Shown in pieces: positions 7,367-16,473 of a DNA stretch of 64,000 nucleotides (positions within the stretch are counted from its first letter, which is position 1; every line of letters begins with the position of its first letter). The notes under the pieces are model-generated. The model was not told the DNA's origin, did not search any database, and saw only the letters and a program-made list of their open reading frames with translations. The DNA is from Pleionea litopenaei (GTDB lineage Bacteria; Pseudomonadota; Gammaproteobacteria; Enterobacterales; Kangiellaceae). Position numbers and translations under genes: made by a program. Location of the stretch: the NCBI RefSeq assembly GCF_031198435.1, contig NZ_CP133548.1, positions 868,001-932,000 of the forward strand. Direction: 5' to 3'.

Positions 7367-9106
7367 CTAATCTTGGAATTGTGCCAACAATAAGCGATGG
7401 TACTCGCCTTGCTGCTCTAATAACTCTTGATGATTGCCTTGCTCGATAATTTTCCCATCTTTTAAAACAACGATTTTATCAGCCGTTTCAATGGTCGACA
7501 GTCTATGAGCAATAACAAACGTCGTTCTATCATGCATTAAATTTTCTAGAGCTAATTGTATTTTTCTTTCTGATTCATTATCTAATGCAGAGGTAGCCTC
7601 ATCGAGAATAAGAATGGGTGCATCTTTTAGCAAAGCTCGAGCAATGGCCAATCGTTGACGTTGACCGCCTGAAAGCTTCGCACCGTGGGTTCCTGTTATT
7701 GTGTCTAAACCCGACTGCATTTGCTCGACTACTTCAGTCAAGTAAGCATTTTCTAATGCTTTATTTATATCATCGATTGAAGACTCTCGTTGAGCACCAT
7801 AAGCAATATTAGCTTTTATAGAATCATTAAATATAACTATTTGTTGAGAAACGTAAGCAAACTGTTCTCTTAATGACAATAAATCAAGCTCTTGAATTGG
7901 AATGCCATCGAGTAGAATTTCACCTTTTTGAATCGGATAGAAGCGTAAAAGCAAATTGGTAAGTGTCGATTTTCCGCTCCCAGATGGACCAACCAAAGCG
8001 ACGGTTTGTCCTGCATCAATCGTCAAAGAGAAATCTTGAATAATTGGGTTTTCAGGATCATAACCAAAGGTAATATTTTTAAACTCCAACCGCCCTTTGG
8101 CTCTTGCTAATTTTTTTGTTCCGCTGTTTTGTTCTTCTGGCTTATCTATCTCAGAAAAAATACTCGCAGCGCCTGCAATACCTCGTTGCAACACTGAATT
8201 AACATTAGAAAGATCTTTAAGCGGTTTGAGCAAATACATTATTTGCATGAAAAAGGTAACAAATGAACCAGAGGAAAGTACGCCTTTCTGAAACTCATTA
8301 ATGGCCACCCAAAAAACCCCGGCCATACCAATTCCTGCAAGCAGCTGAATAAAAGGCGATGAAAATGCTTTAACCGTTGCCATTTTCATAAATTGCTGAC
8401 GATTTACATTACTTGCATGTTCAAATTTAGTATCTTCGTATTCTTCTCCACCAAAGGTTTTAACGACTCTGATTCCATCGACCATCTCTTGAGTCGCATC
8501 GGTCACCGCGCCCATACTGTCTTGCATATTCGATGAAATTTTTCTGAAGCGCTTAGACGTCTCATTAACCACAACAGCGATGACTGGAGCCGCAAGTAAG
8601 AAAGTAAGGGTTAACAATAAACTCTCAGAAAACATCCAATACATGGCTGCCGCAATACCAGCCAAACTTCGCGCAAGCGTTGTAATGGCTTGAGTGGTCG
8701 CATTTGAAACCATCTCAGTATTAAAGGTTACTCGAGAAATTAAGTCGCCGCTGTTGTTTTTTTCAAAATAGGAAATCGGTAAATAAAGATACTTTTTAAA
8801 TAAATCCATTCTTAATTCATGAACGATTCTCCGGCCGATCCATTCCATACAATAAGTCGAAAGAAAGGTCGCTAAACCACGAATAACGAGAACAATGACA
8901 ATAAAGACTGGAACCAATTTTAAAATGTGAAGCTTCTCGGGATCTCCGAGTAAATCATCGATTAATGTTTTAAAATTTGCAATTAAGTAAACTTCAACAA
9001 TCGCAGCGATTGCGGTACATAATAAACCAACAAGAAAAATCAGCTTATAGCGACTGGTGTAACTTAACAGTCGCTTATAAACTTGCCAACCTGATGCCTC
9101 TGTCAC
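7367..9106 (-). CDS. msbA: Lipid A export ABC transporter/permease
   Basis: A half-transporter of 579 residues: six membrane helices in the first 310 residues, then one ATPase domain with Walker A GPSGSGKST, signature LSGGQRQRLAIARALL, Walker B LILDEATSALD and the H-loop AHRLST. It flips lipid A-core from the inner to the outer leaflet of the inner membrane. Its start overlaps the end of exbD by four bases and its stop is next to lpxK, so the four genes are read together. Confidence 0.96.
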   Translation of the reverse strand: MTEASGWQVYKRLLSYTSRYKLIFLVGLLCTAIAAIVEVYLIANFKTLIDDLLGDPEKLHILKLVPVFIVIVLVIRGLATFLSTYCMEWIGRRIVHELRMDLFKKYLYLPISYFEKNNSGDLISRVTFNTEMVSNATTQAITTLARSLAGIAAAMYWMFSESLLLTLTFLLAAPVIAVVVNETSKRFRKISSNMQDSMGAVTDATQEMVDGIRVVKTFGGEEYEDTKFEHASNVNRQQFMKMATVKAFSSPFIQLLAGIGMAGVFWVAINEFQKGVLSSGSFVTFFMQIMYLLKPLKDLSNVNSVLQRGIAGAASIFSEIDKPEEQNSGTKKLARAKGRLEFKNITFGYDPENPIIQDFSLTIDAGQTVALVGPSGSGKSTLTNLLLRFYPIQKGEILLDGIPIQELDLLSLREQFAYVSQQIVIFNDSIKANIAYGAQRESSIDDINKALENAYLTEVVEQMQSGLDTITGTHGAKLSGGQRQRLAIARALLKDAPILILDEATSALDNESERKIQLALENLMHDRTTFVIAHRLSTIETADKIVVLKDGKIIEQGNHQELLEQQGEYHRLLLAQFQD

Positions 9107-9525
9107 TGAGCTTGGTCCTGCGGTTTACGTGTTGCCATAGTAAAGTTGAAATAACCACTTTTCCTCGATGCGTCCATTGCGGTCACTACCGATTGATAGG
9201 GAGCGTTTGCATCGGCACTAATAATCACCGGTAACTTTTTATTACCTTGACCAACGATATTAATCGCTTTAATTAACGTTTCGACCTGCGTATTGACAAT
9301 TGGCCGTGCATTCACAAAGTACCGCCCTTCACTATCAACGCTGATTTCAATGACTTCTACTTGGGTTTCTAATGGATCGCCTGACGCTTCAGGCAATTCG
9401 AGCTTTATTTGAGTCTCGCGGTTAAAGGTAGCAGAAACCATGAAGAATATTAATAATAGAAACACCACATCGATGAGCGGCGTTAAGTTAACCGAGACGT
9501 CTTGTTTTTTTCGCTGATGAAACAT
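9103..9525 (-). CDS. exbD: Biopolymer transport protein ExbD
   Basis: A 140-residue inner-membrane protein with one N-terminal membrane helix carrying the conserved Asp in LTPLIDVVFLLLIFFMV and a periplasmic C-terminal domain. It pairs with ExbB in the proton-driven motor that energises TonB or an equivalent system. It starts two bases after exbB and overlaps msbA by four. Placement between comEC and msbA is common in gammaproteobacteria; no tonB gene is seen here. Confidence 0.95.
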   Translation of the reverse strand: MFHQRKKQDVSVNLTPLIDVVFLLLIFFMVSATFNRETQIKLELPEASGDPLETQVEVIEISVDSEGRYFVNARPIVNTQVETLIKAINIVGQGNKKLPVIISADANAPYQSVVTAMDASRKSGYFNFTMATRKPQDQAQ

Positions 9526-9527
9526 AA

Positions 9528-10148
9528 TTAAGCGACCGTATCGCGTTCACCATGAAGCACTTCAACCATTTTTAGTGCTTCTTCTTCCATAATCACCACC
9601 AACTCGTCCACTTTACGCTCAAAATAACGATGAAAAATCAGTGCTGGTATGGCTACTGTGAGCCCTGCAGCAGTGGTCAGTAGCGCTTCAGAGATACCGC
9701 CAGCCAGGGCATTAGCATCTCCAACACCTTGATGTGTAATTACTGTAAACACTTTAATCATTCCAATAACGGTACCCAACAGTCCAAGCAATGGAGTAAT
9801 CACTGAAATGGTGCCTAATGTATTTAAAAACCGCTCCAAACCGACAACGGCTTGGCGGCCTGCATCCCGAATCGCTTCTTTCATGGTCTCTCGACCATAA
9901 GAATGGTTAACAATTCCGGCAGCTAAAATTTCACCCAATGGCGACGATTCTTTTAAAGACTTAAGCTTCTTCTTGTCCAGCTGGTTATTTTTCACCCATG
10001 TCCATACTTGAGCAACCAGATGCTTTGGCGTAATTTTTGAACGACGTAAAGTCCAGAATCGCTCAATACAAATAATTAAAGCCAAAACCGAACATAAAAC
10101 GATGGGCCACATCACCCAGCCGCCATTTACTATGACATCAAATAACAC
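9528..10148 (-). CDS. exbB: Biopolymer transport protein ExbB (MotA/TolQ/ExbB family)
   Basis: A 206-residue protein with three membrane helices (about residues 8-28, 105-135 and 150-175) and the family motif TLGTISVITPLLGLLGTVIGMI. It forms the pentameric stator of the motor with ExbD. It lies 27 bases after comEC and two bases before exbD. Confidence 0.95.
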   Translation of the reverse strand: MLFDVIVNGGWVMWPIVLCSVLALIICIERFWTLRRSKITPKHLVAQVWTWVKNNQLDKKKLKSLKESSPLGEILAAGIVNHSYGRETMKEAIRDAGRQAVVGLERFLNTLGTISVITPLLGLLGTVIGMIKVFTVITHQGVGDANALAGGISEALLTTAAGLTVAIPALIFHRYFERKVDELVVIMEEEALKMVEVLHGERDTVA

Positions 10149-10175
10149 GTGACTTATCTCCTAATTCGAATCGCG

Positions 10176-12749
10176 CTAATTTACCACACTCTTGGGTAAA
10201 TTTCTGCTGGAATAACGATGGTTCCATAAACGGTGATGGGTTTCACGAAATTTGCTCACTTGATAATGACCATCAGGCTGTAAAGTTAGCGTAATCATTC
10301 CTGTTTCAGCAGTATTTAACATGGGCACCTGCAACGATTGGAATCGCTTTACTACGGTATCATTGGGGTGTCCAAACCGATTTAGATAGCCCGCAGATAT
10401 TATGCCCAAACTGGCATCAGTGTGGGCAACGAATGACCAAGTTGATGATGTCAAACTTCCGTGATGGGGAACCCAAATAAAGTCAGCTTTCAGGTAATCA
10501 GGTGTCTGCTGTAGTAATGTTAACTCGGCCTCCTTTTCAATGTCACCCGTTAGCAATAAAGACTTTCCAAAATATCGAATGTTCAATAAACAAGATGCGT
10601 TGTTTCCAGAGGGTGGCACTCCGTTATTTACTGCGTCTTCTGGATACGGTGTTGGGACGATTTTCCGCTTGTTCTGAGGTAATAAGTGTCCGCTTGAAAG
10701 CATTGAAAAAGTTGTTATCGTTATATTTCCAAGTTGTACTTTTTGTTGCCGGCAACCACTTGCCGATCGACTGAGCATGTTCCCTCTCGCTCTGCGAGAA
10801 ATATTAAGCGTTTTTTCTAAAGATTGTTGATCTCCGCTATGATCGATATCATTGTGACTTATTTGTAACCAATCAATAGAACGGACGCCCTGCCTAGTTA
10901 ATAAGGGAAGCACCACACTTTTTGTCGTGCTGTAATCTGCATTAGCAAAGCCTAGATCATAAACCAACCAAAAGTCGTCTCGCCCGCTTTTATGATTAAT
11001 TATCACACTTAGGCCTTGCCCGACATCCAGCGTATAGACTCGCAAATACTCGTCGTCGTTAAACCAGAAACTTGCAACGACTAAAAGTAATAAGTTCGAC
11101 CCAAACAAGCATAATGTACTGACGATTCTTAACCGCGCATAAACTAATGCGGCAACTATCAGATAGGCTAAAACGACTAATTGTAGCTGATTAAATAAGA
11201 CCTGCGGTAAATTAACATCTAACCAAATTAAGTAGCTCAATAATCGATTAATCAGTAGGTCAGACATTTCTACAAGAACCATTGCAAACTCTGTATTTAT
11301 TCCACTACTCAGCAAGATGAATAACTCCAGTGGCAACAAAACGTAACTGACCAAAGGAATCGCAACAACATTCGAAAATACCGAAGAAACACTGAAATGC
11401 CCAAAAGCAATCGCAGAAACCAACGACATGGCTATCGACAGAAAAAGTTGAAGATAGAACCAATCGCGCCGACGTACCTGTCGACGCAATCCTATGAACC
11501 AATAAATGATCGCGAGTGCCGTTATCGTTAGCCAAAAACCTTCAGTTAGAACGCCAAGCGGTTCAATCGTCAGTAAAATAATTAACGTCATAGAAAATGA
11601 TTGTGCTGGTGTCCAAAAAACTAACCAGAGTCGCTGCGCTACAACAATAGCGAGCGCCACAAGTGCTCGTATGGCAGGAAGCTCAAGGCCAGTAATCACT
11701 GCGTATAAGAATGCAAACGCAAGCCCACTGGCTAAGCCAATAATGTGTGCCGGTATACATTGACACCATCGAGCATTTAAGCGCCAAACTCTTGAAGTAA
11801 GAGTAAACAAGAAGAAGAAAATGAGTCCTATGTGTAAGCCTGAAATAGCGATCAAGTGCATCACACCTGAACGTTGCAAAAGCTCTTTTTGCTCACCTGA
11901 CAAATGATCCCGAAAGCCCATACCTAATGCTAGGTGCCAGCCTTTAAATGAAGACTCATTAAAGGTCTTGAGTAGATGTTGACTTAATTTTTGTCGCCAA
12001 TAGCTAAGAGAACTCCATTCGTTGCTGATGGGCTCTCGTACTTGCAGATTCTTAATGGTTCCCACCGCATCGATGCTTTGAGTAACAGCGAAGCGCTCAT
12101 AATCGAAAGTGAATGGGTTACGTTGGCTATACGGCGTTTTTATCGATACGTCTAGGGTTAGGTGATCCCCTGCATTTATTTCAATGTCACTCTTGTACCA
12201 AATAAGACTCAGCTTTCTTAAATTGTGATTCAAACGATACGGCGAGAGCCAGCCTTGATCTGGTGAGCCGAAATAATACAAAGCATGGTTCTTATTTGCT
12301 GTCTCGTGAAATACTGTGCCTTCGACCCAGTGGTGAAAATCGCTCTCACCTTGGTGCCAATAACGGCATGGGTCATTTAAATAAGCATTATCAACACATA
12401 ATAAAAATGAAGTCCCCAGCGGTTTGTCTTGCGGAATTGAACATACTTGCCCTGACAAAGTTAGCCGAGCTTTTTGCTGACTTGCAGGCCAACGATGCTC
12501 CAGGTTTACCTCAAGCCAATACGATGACCAGAAGATTGCCAAGAAAAAGGCACTAAAGCTCAGTAATAATTTAACCAAGCGTTGCACTTTAAAAGCGCCA
12601 AAATCTGGCTGAATCGCCTTAAAGAGGGCCAATAAGCCAGCAGTGGCACCACAGGTTAACGCAGCCACCAAGGCTTCTCGCCAGAAAATATCGGTAAGCC
12701 ACCATAGAGATGTGGCGCCCAGCAACATGAGTACTGCTGTCAGTCGCAT
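10176..12749 (-). CDS. comEC: DNA internalisation/competence protein ComEC
   Basis: An 857-residue inner-membrane protein. The N-terminal part has membrane helices and a soluble OB-like segment, the middle is a ten-helix Competence domain (about residues 260-560), and the C terminus is a metallo-beta-lactamase-like domain beginning LDVGQGLSV with the metal motif HNDIDHSGD and a later HHGS. ComEC carries single-stranded DNA across the inner membrane during natural transformation. It is the first gene of the minus-strand envelope operon, as in the rec2/comEC-msbA-lpxK arrangement of other gammaproteobacteria. Confidence 0.94.
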   Translation of the reverse strand: MRLTAVLMLLGATSLWWLTDIFWREALVAALTCGATAGLLALFKAIQPDFGAFKVQRLVKLLLSFSAFFLAIFWSSYWLEVNLEHRWPASQQKARLTLSGQVCSIPQDKPLGTSFLLCVDNAYLNDPCRYWHQGESDFHHWVEGTVFHETANKNHALYYFGSPDQGWLSPYRLNHNLRKLSLIWYKSDIEINAGDHLTLDVSIKTPYSQRNPFTFDYERFAVTQSIDAVGTIKNLQVREPISNEWSSLSYWRQKLSQHLLKTFNESSFKGWHLALGMGFRDHLSGEQKELLQRSGVMHLIAISGLHIGLIFFFLFTLTSRVWRLNARWCQCIPAHIIGLASGLAFAFLYAVITGLELPAIRALVALAIVVAQRLWLVFWTPAQSFSMTLIILLTIEPLGVLTEGFWLTITALAIIYWFIGLRRQVRRRDWFYLQLFLSIAMSLVSAIAFGHFSVSSVFSNVVAIPLVSYVLLPLELFILLSSGINTEFAMVLVEMSDLLINRLLSYLIWLDVNLPQVLFNQLQLVVLAYLIVAALVYARLRIVSTLCLFGSNLLLLVVASFWFNDDEYLRVYTLDVGQGLSVIINHKSGRDDFWLVYDLGFANADYSTTKSVVLPLLTRQGVRSIDWLQISHNDIDHSGDQQSLEKTLNISRRARGNMLSRSASGCRQQKVQLGNITITTFSMLSSGHLLPQNKRKIVPTPYPEDAVNNGVPPSGNNASCLLNIRYFGKSLLLTGDIEKEAELTLLQQTPDYLKADFIWVPHHGSLTSSTWSFVAHTDASLGIISAGYLNRFGHPNDTVVKRFQSLQVPMLNTAETGMITLTLQPDGHYQVSKFRETHHRLWNHRYSSRNLPKSVVN

Positions 12750-12841
12750 AGAAATTCCTTTTCTTTTTTTGGTAGCTAACTGGCTATAGAGGTGTCGAGC
12801 AGGCTACAATACGCCCATCCCAATAGAGTCGACTTCAAGCC

Positions 12842-13381
12842 ATGGCGCGAAAGCTAATTAAAAAATACCTTCCGGATCCTGCGGCGGTAAAAAACAATCG
12901 TTTTCTTAAGATCTTTGGAACGGCGATGCACGATCCACAATTGTGGCATTTAACACGCTATTCAGTTGCACATGCCTTTTCTCTGGGAATTTTTTGCGCT
13001 TTCATTCCAGTCCCATTTCAAATGGTATTAGCAGCAGGCGCTGCAATTATCATCCGTGCCAATCTATTGCTATCCGTTGCCCTTGTCTGGATCACCAATC
13101 CTTTGACCATGCCGGTCATCTTTGGTTTTGCCTATTATATCGGCTCTTTGTTTTTTCCGGAGAGTTCCGACTCATTTCATTTCGAATTGAGCTACGAATG
13201 GTTGGCCAACAGTCTTGGTGCTATTTGGCAGCCTTTCCTTCTAGGGTGTTTAGTCTGCGGAGTCTTTTTTGCCATTCTTGGGCACGTTGCCATACGAATT
13301 TTCTGGCGTATTCATGTGGCAAACCAGTGGAAATTGCGACTACTAAAACGTAAAAATAAAGGCGCTAATCTTGATGGTTAG
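12842..13381 (+). CDS. DUF2062 family membrane protein
   Basis: A 179-residue protein with two to three membrane segments in the central part and basic N and C termini. The pattern HAFSLGIFCAFIPVPFQM and ITNPLTMP is typical of DUF2062 proteins, which are widespread in gammaproteobacteria beside comEC. Function is unknown. It is divergent from comEC, with about 90 bases between them, and stands alone as a plus-strand gene. Confidence 0.85.
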   Translation: MARKLIKKYLPDPAAVKNNRFLKIFGTAMHDPQLWHLTRYSVAHAFSLGIFCAFIPVPFQMVLAAGAAIIIRANLLLSVALVWITNPLTMPVIFGFAYYIGSLFFPESSDSFHFELSYEWLANSLGAIWQPFLLGCLVCGVFFAILGHVAIRIFWRIHVANQWKLRLLKRKNKGANLDG

Positions 13382-13389
13382 CGTTCGGC

Positions 13390-13408
13390 GGCAGGAGCGA
13401 TTCCTGCC
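13390..13408. terminator. Hairpin between convergent genes
   Basis: A perfect 7-bp inverted repeat GGCAGGA / TCCTGCC with a five-base loop lies between the DUF2062 gene and lolD. It lacks a T run on either side, so it may be a weak bidirectional terminator. Confidence 0.35.
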
Positions 13409-13436
13409 ACACGACTAACAAAGACAGAATGTGAGT

Positions 13437-14120
13437 CTAAGCAGCGGTAATTACGCCATTAACTATTGTCAACTGTCGATGAGCTCTAGCCGCTAGCTTT
13501 CGATCATGAGTGACAACCATCAAACTGGTGTTCAACTCTCGATTCAAATCGAGCATTAATTGATAGACTTTCTCGGCATTTTCTTCGTCGAGGTTTCCAG
13601 TAGGTTCGTCAGCCAGAATACATGCAGGCTCAGTGACGAGCGCTCGAGCAATGGCAATTCGTTGACGCTCACCGCCGGATAACTCCGAAGGCTTATGAGA
13701 CTCTCGATCAAGAAGCCCGACCTTTTCAATCATTGCAGACGCCAAATGACAGGCGTGAGATTTTTTTTCTCCACGGATAAGCAGTGGCATCGCTACGTTT
13801 TCTAGTGCAGTAAACTCTGCTAATAGGTGGTGAAATTGATAGATAAACCCTAAATGCTGATTACGCCATTGTCCTTGCTGTAATGCGGACATTTTTTGAA
13901 TGTCTTTTCCCATCACCGACACATGGCCTGAAGTTGCTTCGTCCAGCCCACCGAGCAAATGCAACAAAGTACTCTTTCCGCTACCTGAGGCGCCGATAAT
14001 AGATACACTTTCACCCGCATTTACCGTTAGATCGACACCTTTTAACACAGCAACGTCACGGCCAGCGTCTTGATAAGCCTTGGTTAAACCGGTGCAACTG
14101 ATCACAGTTCCATTACTCAT
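13437..14120 (-). CDS. lolD: Lipoprotein-releasing ABC transporter ATPase
   Basis: A 227-residue ATPase with Walker A GASGSGKSTLLHLLGGLD, signature LSGGERQRIAIARAL and Walker B CILADEPTGNLD. It powers extraction of outer-membrane lipoproteins from the inner membrane to LolA. Its start overlaps the end of the permease gene by eight bases. The length and the EPTGNLD segment are typical of LolD rather than MacB or FtsE. Confidence 0.95.
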   Translation of the reverse strand: MSNGTVISCTGLTKAYQDAGRDVAVLKGVDLTVNAGESVSIIGASGSGKSTLLHLLGGLDEATSGHVSVMGKDIQKMSALQQGQWRNQHLGFIYQFHHLLAEFTALENVAMPLLIRGEKKSHACHLASAMIEKVGLLDRESHKPSELSGGERQRIAIARALVTEPACILADEPTGNLDEENAEKVYQLMLDLNRELNTSLMVVTHDRKLAARAHRQLTIVNGVITAA

Positions 14121-15363
14121 ATTTCAAAGCCTCCGCAGGTCGAGTACGTGAACCGCGCCATGCGGGATAAAGCGTTGCGAGGACACTCATTAAGAGCGCT
14201 ACAGCGGTAATAACCGTAACATCAACGGCGTTAAGTTCGCTGGGTAAAAACCCGATAAAATAAACATCTCCGGGCACCACTGACACACCGAACTTTTCTT
14301 CAAAAAACTTCACAATTGCAGGTAAATTAGTCGCTAGAGCAACGCCAGATATCACGCCAACAATAGTGCCGACCACACCATTAATACTGCCTTGAACCAC
14401 GAATATTTTAAGAATGGTCGATGGCGAGGCCCCTAAAGTTCGCAATATTGCTATATCGGCTTGTTTGTCAGTAACCACCATAACCATCGTTGAAACAATG
14501 TTAAAAGCAGCAACAGCGATGATGAGTGTTAACAAAACAAACATCATGGTTTTTTCCATCTGAATGGCCCTAAATAATGGCCCTTGGGAGCGATTCCAAT
14601 CACTAACCCAAAAATCTTCGCCGAGGTTTGCCCTCAGGTAATTTGACGTCATATACGCATTCAGAACGTCATGCACTCGGATGCGCAATGCACTGACTTT
14701 GTCGCCCTTACGCAATAATTTTGCAGCATCAGCGATATGAATCATGGCAACACGAGAGTCCAGCTCAGACTTGGTCTCGAAAATTCCTTGAATAGTGAAA
14801 CGTCGATAACGAGGAGAAATTCCTGCCGGTGACACTGTGGAGCCTTCAACCACCAGTACGGTCACCTTATCTCCCCGCCAAAGCCCAAGATTACGAGCCA
14901 TCGCGGCGCCGAGTATGACCCCGTATTCTCCCTCAACCAATTCATTCAAGGACCCACTGATCATATAGTCTTCGATCACTGAGACTTTCGTTTCTTTCTC
15001 GGGCAAGATGCCTTGCAAAATACCGTATTCGGTTCCGGCATAACTACTTTTGAACATCGCAGTCGAATCAATGTAGGGTGAAGCGGCAACAACGTCAGGA
15101 GCTTGTAAAACCTGCTGCTCAAGGCTTTTCCAATCGGTAACGCCCTGTGCTCGCTCACCGACTATGACATGAGGCACAGTGCCTAGAATTCGCTCGCGAA
15201 GTTCTCTCTCAAAACCATTCATCACAGAAAGGACGGTAATTAACACCATGACGCCCAGCGCTATACCAAGCATGGAGAATATCGCTATAAACGAGATAAA
15301 GTGATTCTTCCGTTTGGCCCGTGTGTATCTCAGACCAATGAACCAAGAAATGGGAAATTTCAT
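14113..15363 (-). CDS. Lipoprotein-releasing ABC transporter permease (LolC/LolE/LolF type)
   Basis: Permease of 416 residues from the ATG at 15363. One membrane helix lies near the N terminus (motif NHFISFIAIFSMLGIALGV), followed by a large periplasmic domain and three helices in the C-terminal third, the MacB/LolCE layout. Only one such permease gene precedes lolD and no second copy follows it. This suggests a homodimeric LolF-type transporter, though another copy could exist elsewhere. An ATG four codons earlier (15375) is possible. The PilZ gene is divergent. Confidence 0.9.
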   Translation of the reverse strand: MKFPISWFIGLRYTRAKRKNHFISFIAIFSMLGIALGVMVLITVLSVMNGFERELRERILGTVPHVIVGERAQGVTDWKSLEQQVLQAPDVVAASPYIDSTAMFKSSYAGTEYGILQGILPEKETKVSVIEDYMISGSLNELVEGEYGVILGAAMARNLGLWRGDKVTVLVVEGSTVSPAGISPRYRRFTIQGIFETKSELDSRVAMIHIADAAKLLRKGDKVSALRIRVHDVLNAYMTSNYLRANLGEDFWVSDWNRSQGPLFRAIQMEKTMMFVLLTLIIAVAAFNIVSTMVMVVTDKQADIAILRTLGASPSTILKIFVVQGSINGVVGTIVGVISGVALATNLPAIVKFFEEKFGVSVVPGDVYFIGFLPSELNAVDVTVITAVALLMSVLATLYPAWRGSRTRPAEALKYE

Positions 15364-15546
15364 AATTAAATACAAAAACCTACGCTTTTTTAGTAAGTTA
15401 TCACAGTTTTTTAAGCTATTATATTAAATAATGACTTGAGAATCTTGGCGCAGTGTCATAACTTTAGTAAAACACCCAGGTCGATAGCCAAAACGCGCTA
15501 TATGCTACCGATCACATTGTACTTGCGCAAAGGTTTTTAAAAGAAG

Positions 15547-16101
15547 ATGGTTGAGAGCGAAGAACGCAGAGACTTTTTTCGTATCGAAGATACGGTGACT
15601 ATGCAACTCGCACCTGTAATCGCTGGTGATTCGGGTGAGCCAAAGTTACCCGATGTATTTCTAACTTTGAATCAACTTCGAAGGCTGGATAGTGAGAATT
15701 CTCAGCTATTACGCTTAATTCAAGATAAACATAGAGACGTTGCTCGCTATTTGAGCATGCAAAACGAAAAGTTTGAGTTACTTTCTCAAATGCTGGTAAA
15801 GCAATTGGAATCTAGCTTTTCTAAGTACAATGTGAATATTAGCGGAAGCGGGTTAAAGCTCTCGTTAGAACAGCCCGCCGAAATAGGTTCAGAGTGGCAT
15901 TTAACGATTCTGCTCTATCCCGATTGTTTTGGCTTTTATACCAAGGGCAAAGTCAGTCAATGTGATCAGGAGCCGGAGACTGGCAACTATCAAATTGCCT
16001 TTGAGTTTACCGAATTAAAACAGCACGACCAAGACGAGTTGGTTAAGCACATTACTAAAATGCAATCAAAGCAGCTGCGCAAAGAGCGGCTTGGAGACTA
16101 A
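15547..16101 (+). CDS. PilZ domain protein
   Basis: A 184-residue soluble protein. The N terminus contains RRDFFRIED, resembling the RxxxR c-di-GMP-binding motif at the start of PilZ domains, and a later NISGSGLKL stretch matches the [DN]xSxxG PilZ motif. A helical segment of about 60 residues separates the two parts. It probably acts as a c-di-GMP effector; a large c-di-GMP enzyme is encoded at 35106-39503. The next gene begins ten bases after its stop. Confidence 0.8.
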   Translation: MVESEERRDFFRIEDTVTMQLAPVIAGDSGEPKLPDVFLTLNQLRRLDSENSQLLRLIQDKHRDVARYLSMQNEKFELLSQMLVKQLESSFSKYNVNISGSGLKLSLEQPAEIGSEWHLTILLYPDCFGFYTKGKVSQCDQEPETGNYQIAFEFTELKQHDQDELVKHITKMQSKQLRKERLGD

Positions 16102-16111
16102 GGAGTTAAAG

Positions 16112-16378
16112 ATGAAACACTGGCTTGTTGCGATGTCTATCGCCGGACTTTTGGTCGGCCCAATGATTAGCTATGCTGCCGATCAACAACAAGGTGCGTC
16201 GAATGTCAGCACCCCCCGACATGGTCAAGATATGGAATCGGTCAGGGCCCAATTCGGTGAACCACAACGCCAGATTCCAGCCGTTGGAGAGCCACCAATT
16301 ACACGCTGGGTTTATGGTCAGTTCACGGTTTACTTTGAGTTCGATAAGGTCATTCACTCTGTGCAGCATCACAGCTAA
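16112..16378 (+). CDS. Small exported protein, unknown function
   Basis: An 88-residue protein with a signal peptide (MKHW, hydrophobic core, cleavage after SYA near residue 22). The mature part has the pattern VRAQFGEP, then PPITRWVYGQFTVYFEFDKVIHSV, which recalls the GxP...W.Y....YF...V signature of small BamE-like lipoprotein folds, but there is no lipobox. The ATG at 16112 has an AAGGAG site 6 bases upstream. It is co-transcribed with the PilZ gene. No specific function can be given. Confidence 0.78.
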   Translation: MKHWLVAMSIAGLLVGPMISYAADQQQGASNVSTPRHGQDMESVRAQFGEPQRQIPAVGEPPITRWVYGQFTVYFEFDKVIHSVQHHS

Positions 16379-16418
16379 CCTTATCTTCGTATACGAGTTT
16401 CATTTATAGAAGCAGATT

Positions 16419-16447
16419 TAAAAAGGCGACTTTAAGTCGCCTTTTTT
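16419..16447. terminator. Bidirectional rho-independent terminator
   Basis: A GC stem GGCGAC / GTCGCC flanked by an A run on the left and a T6 run on the right, between the convergent small exported-protein gene and the mscS-family gene. The symmetry would let it stop transcription from both sides. Confidence 0.85.
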
Positions 16448-16473
16448 GATGCTTTACTCAAATAAAGAATTCT

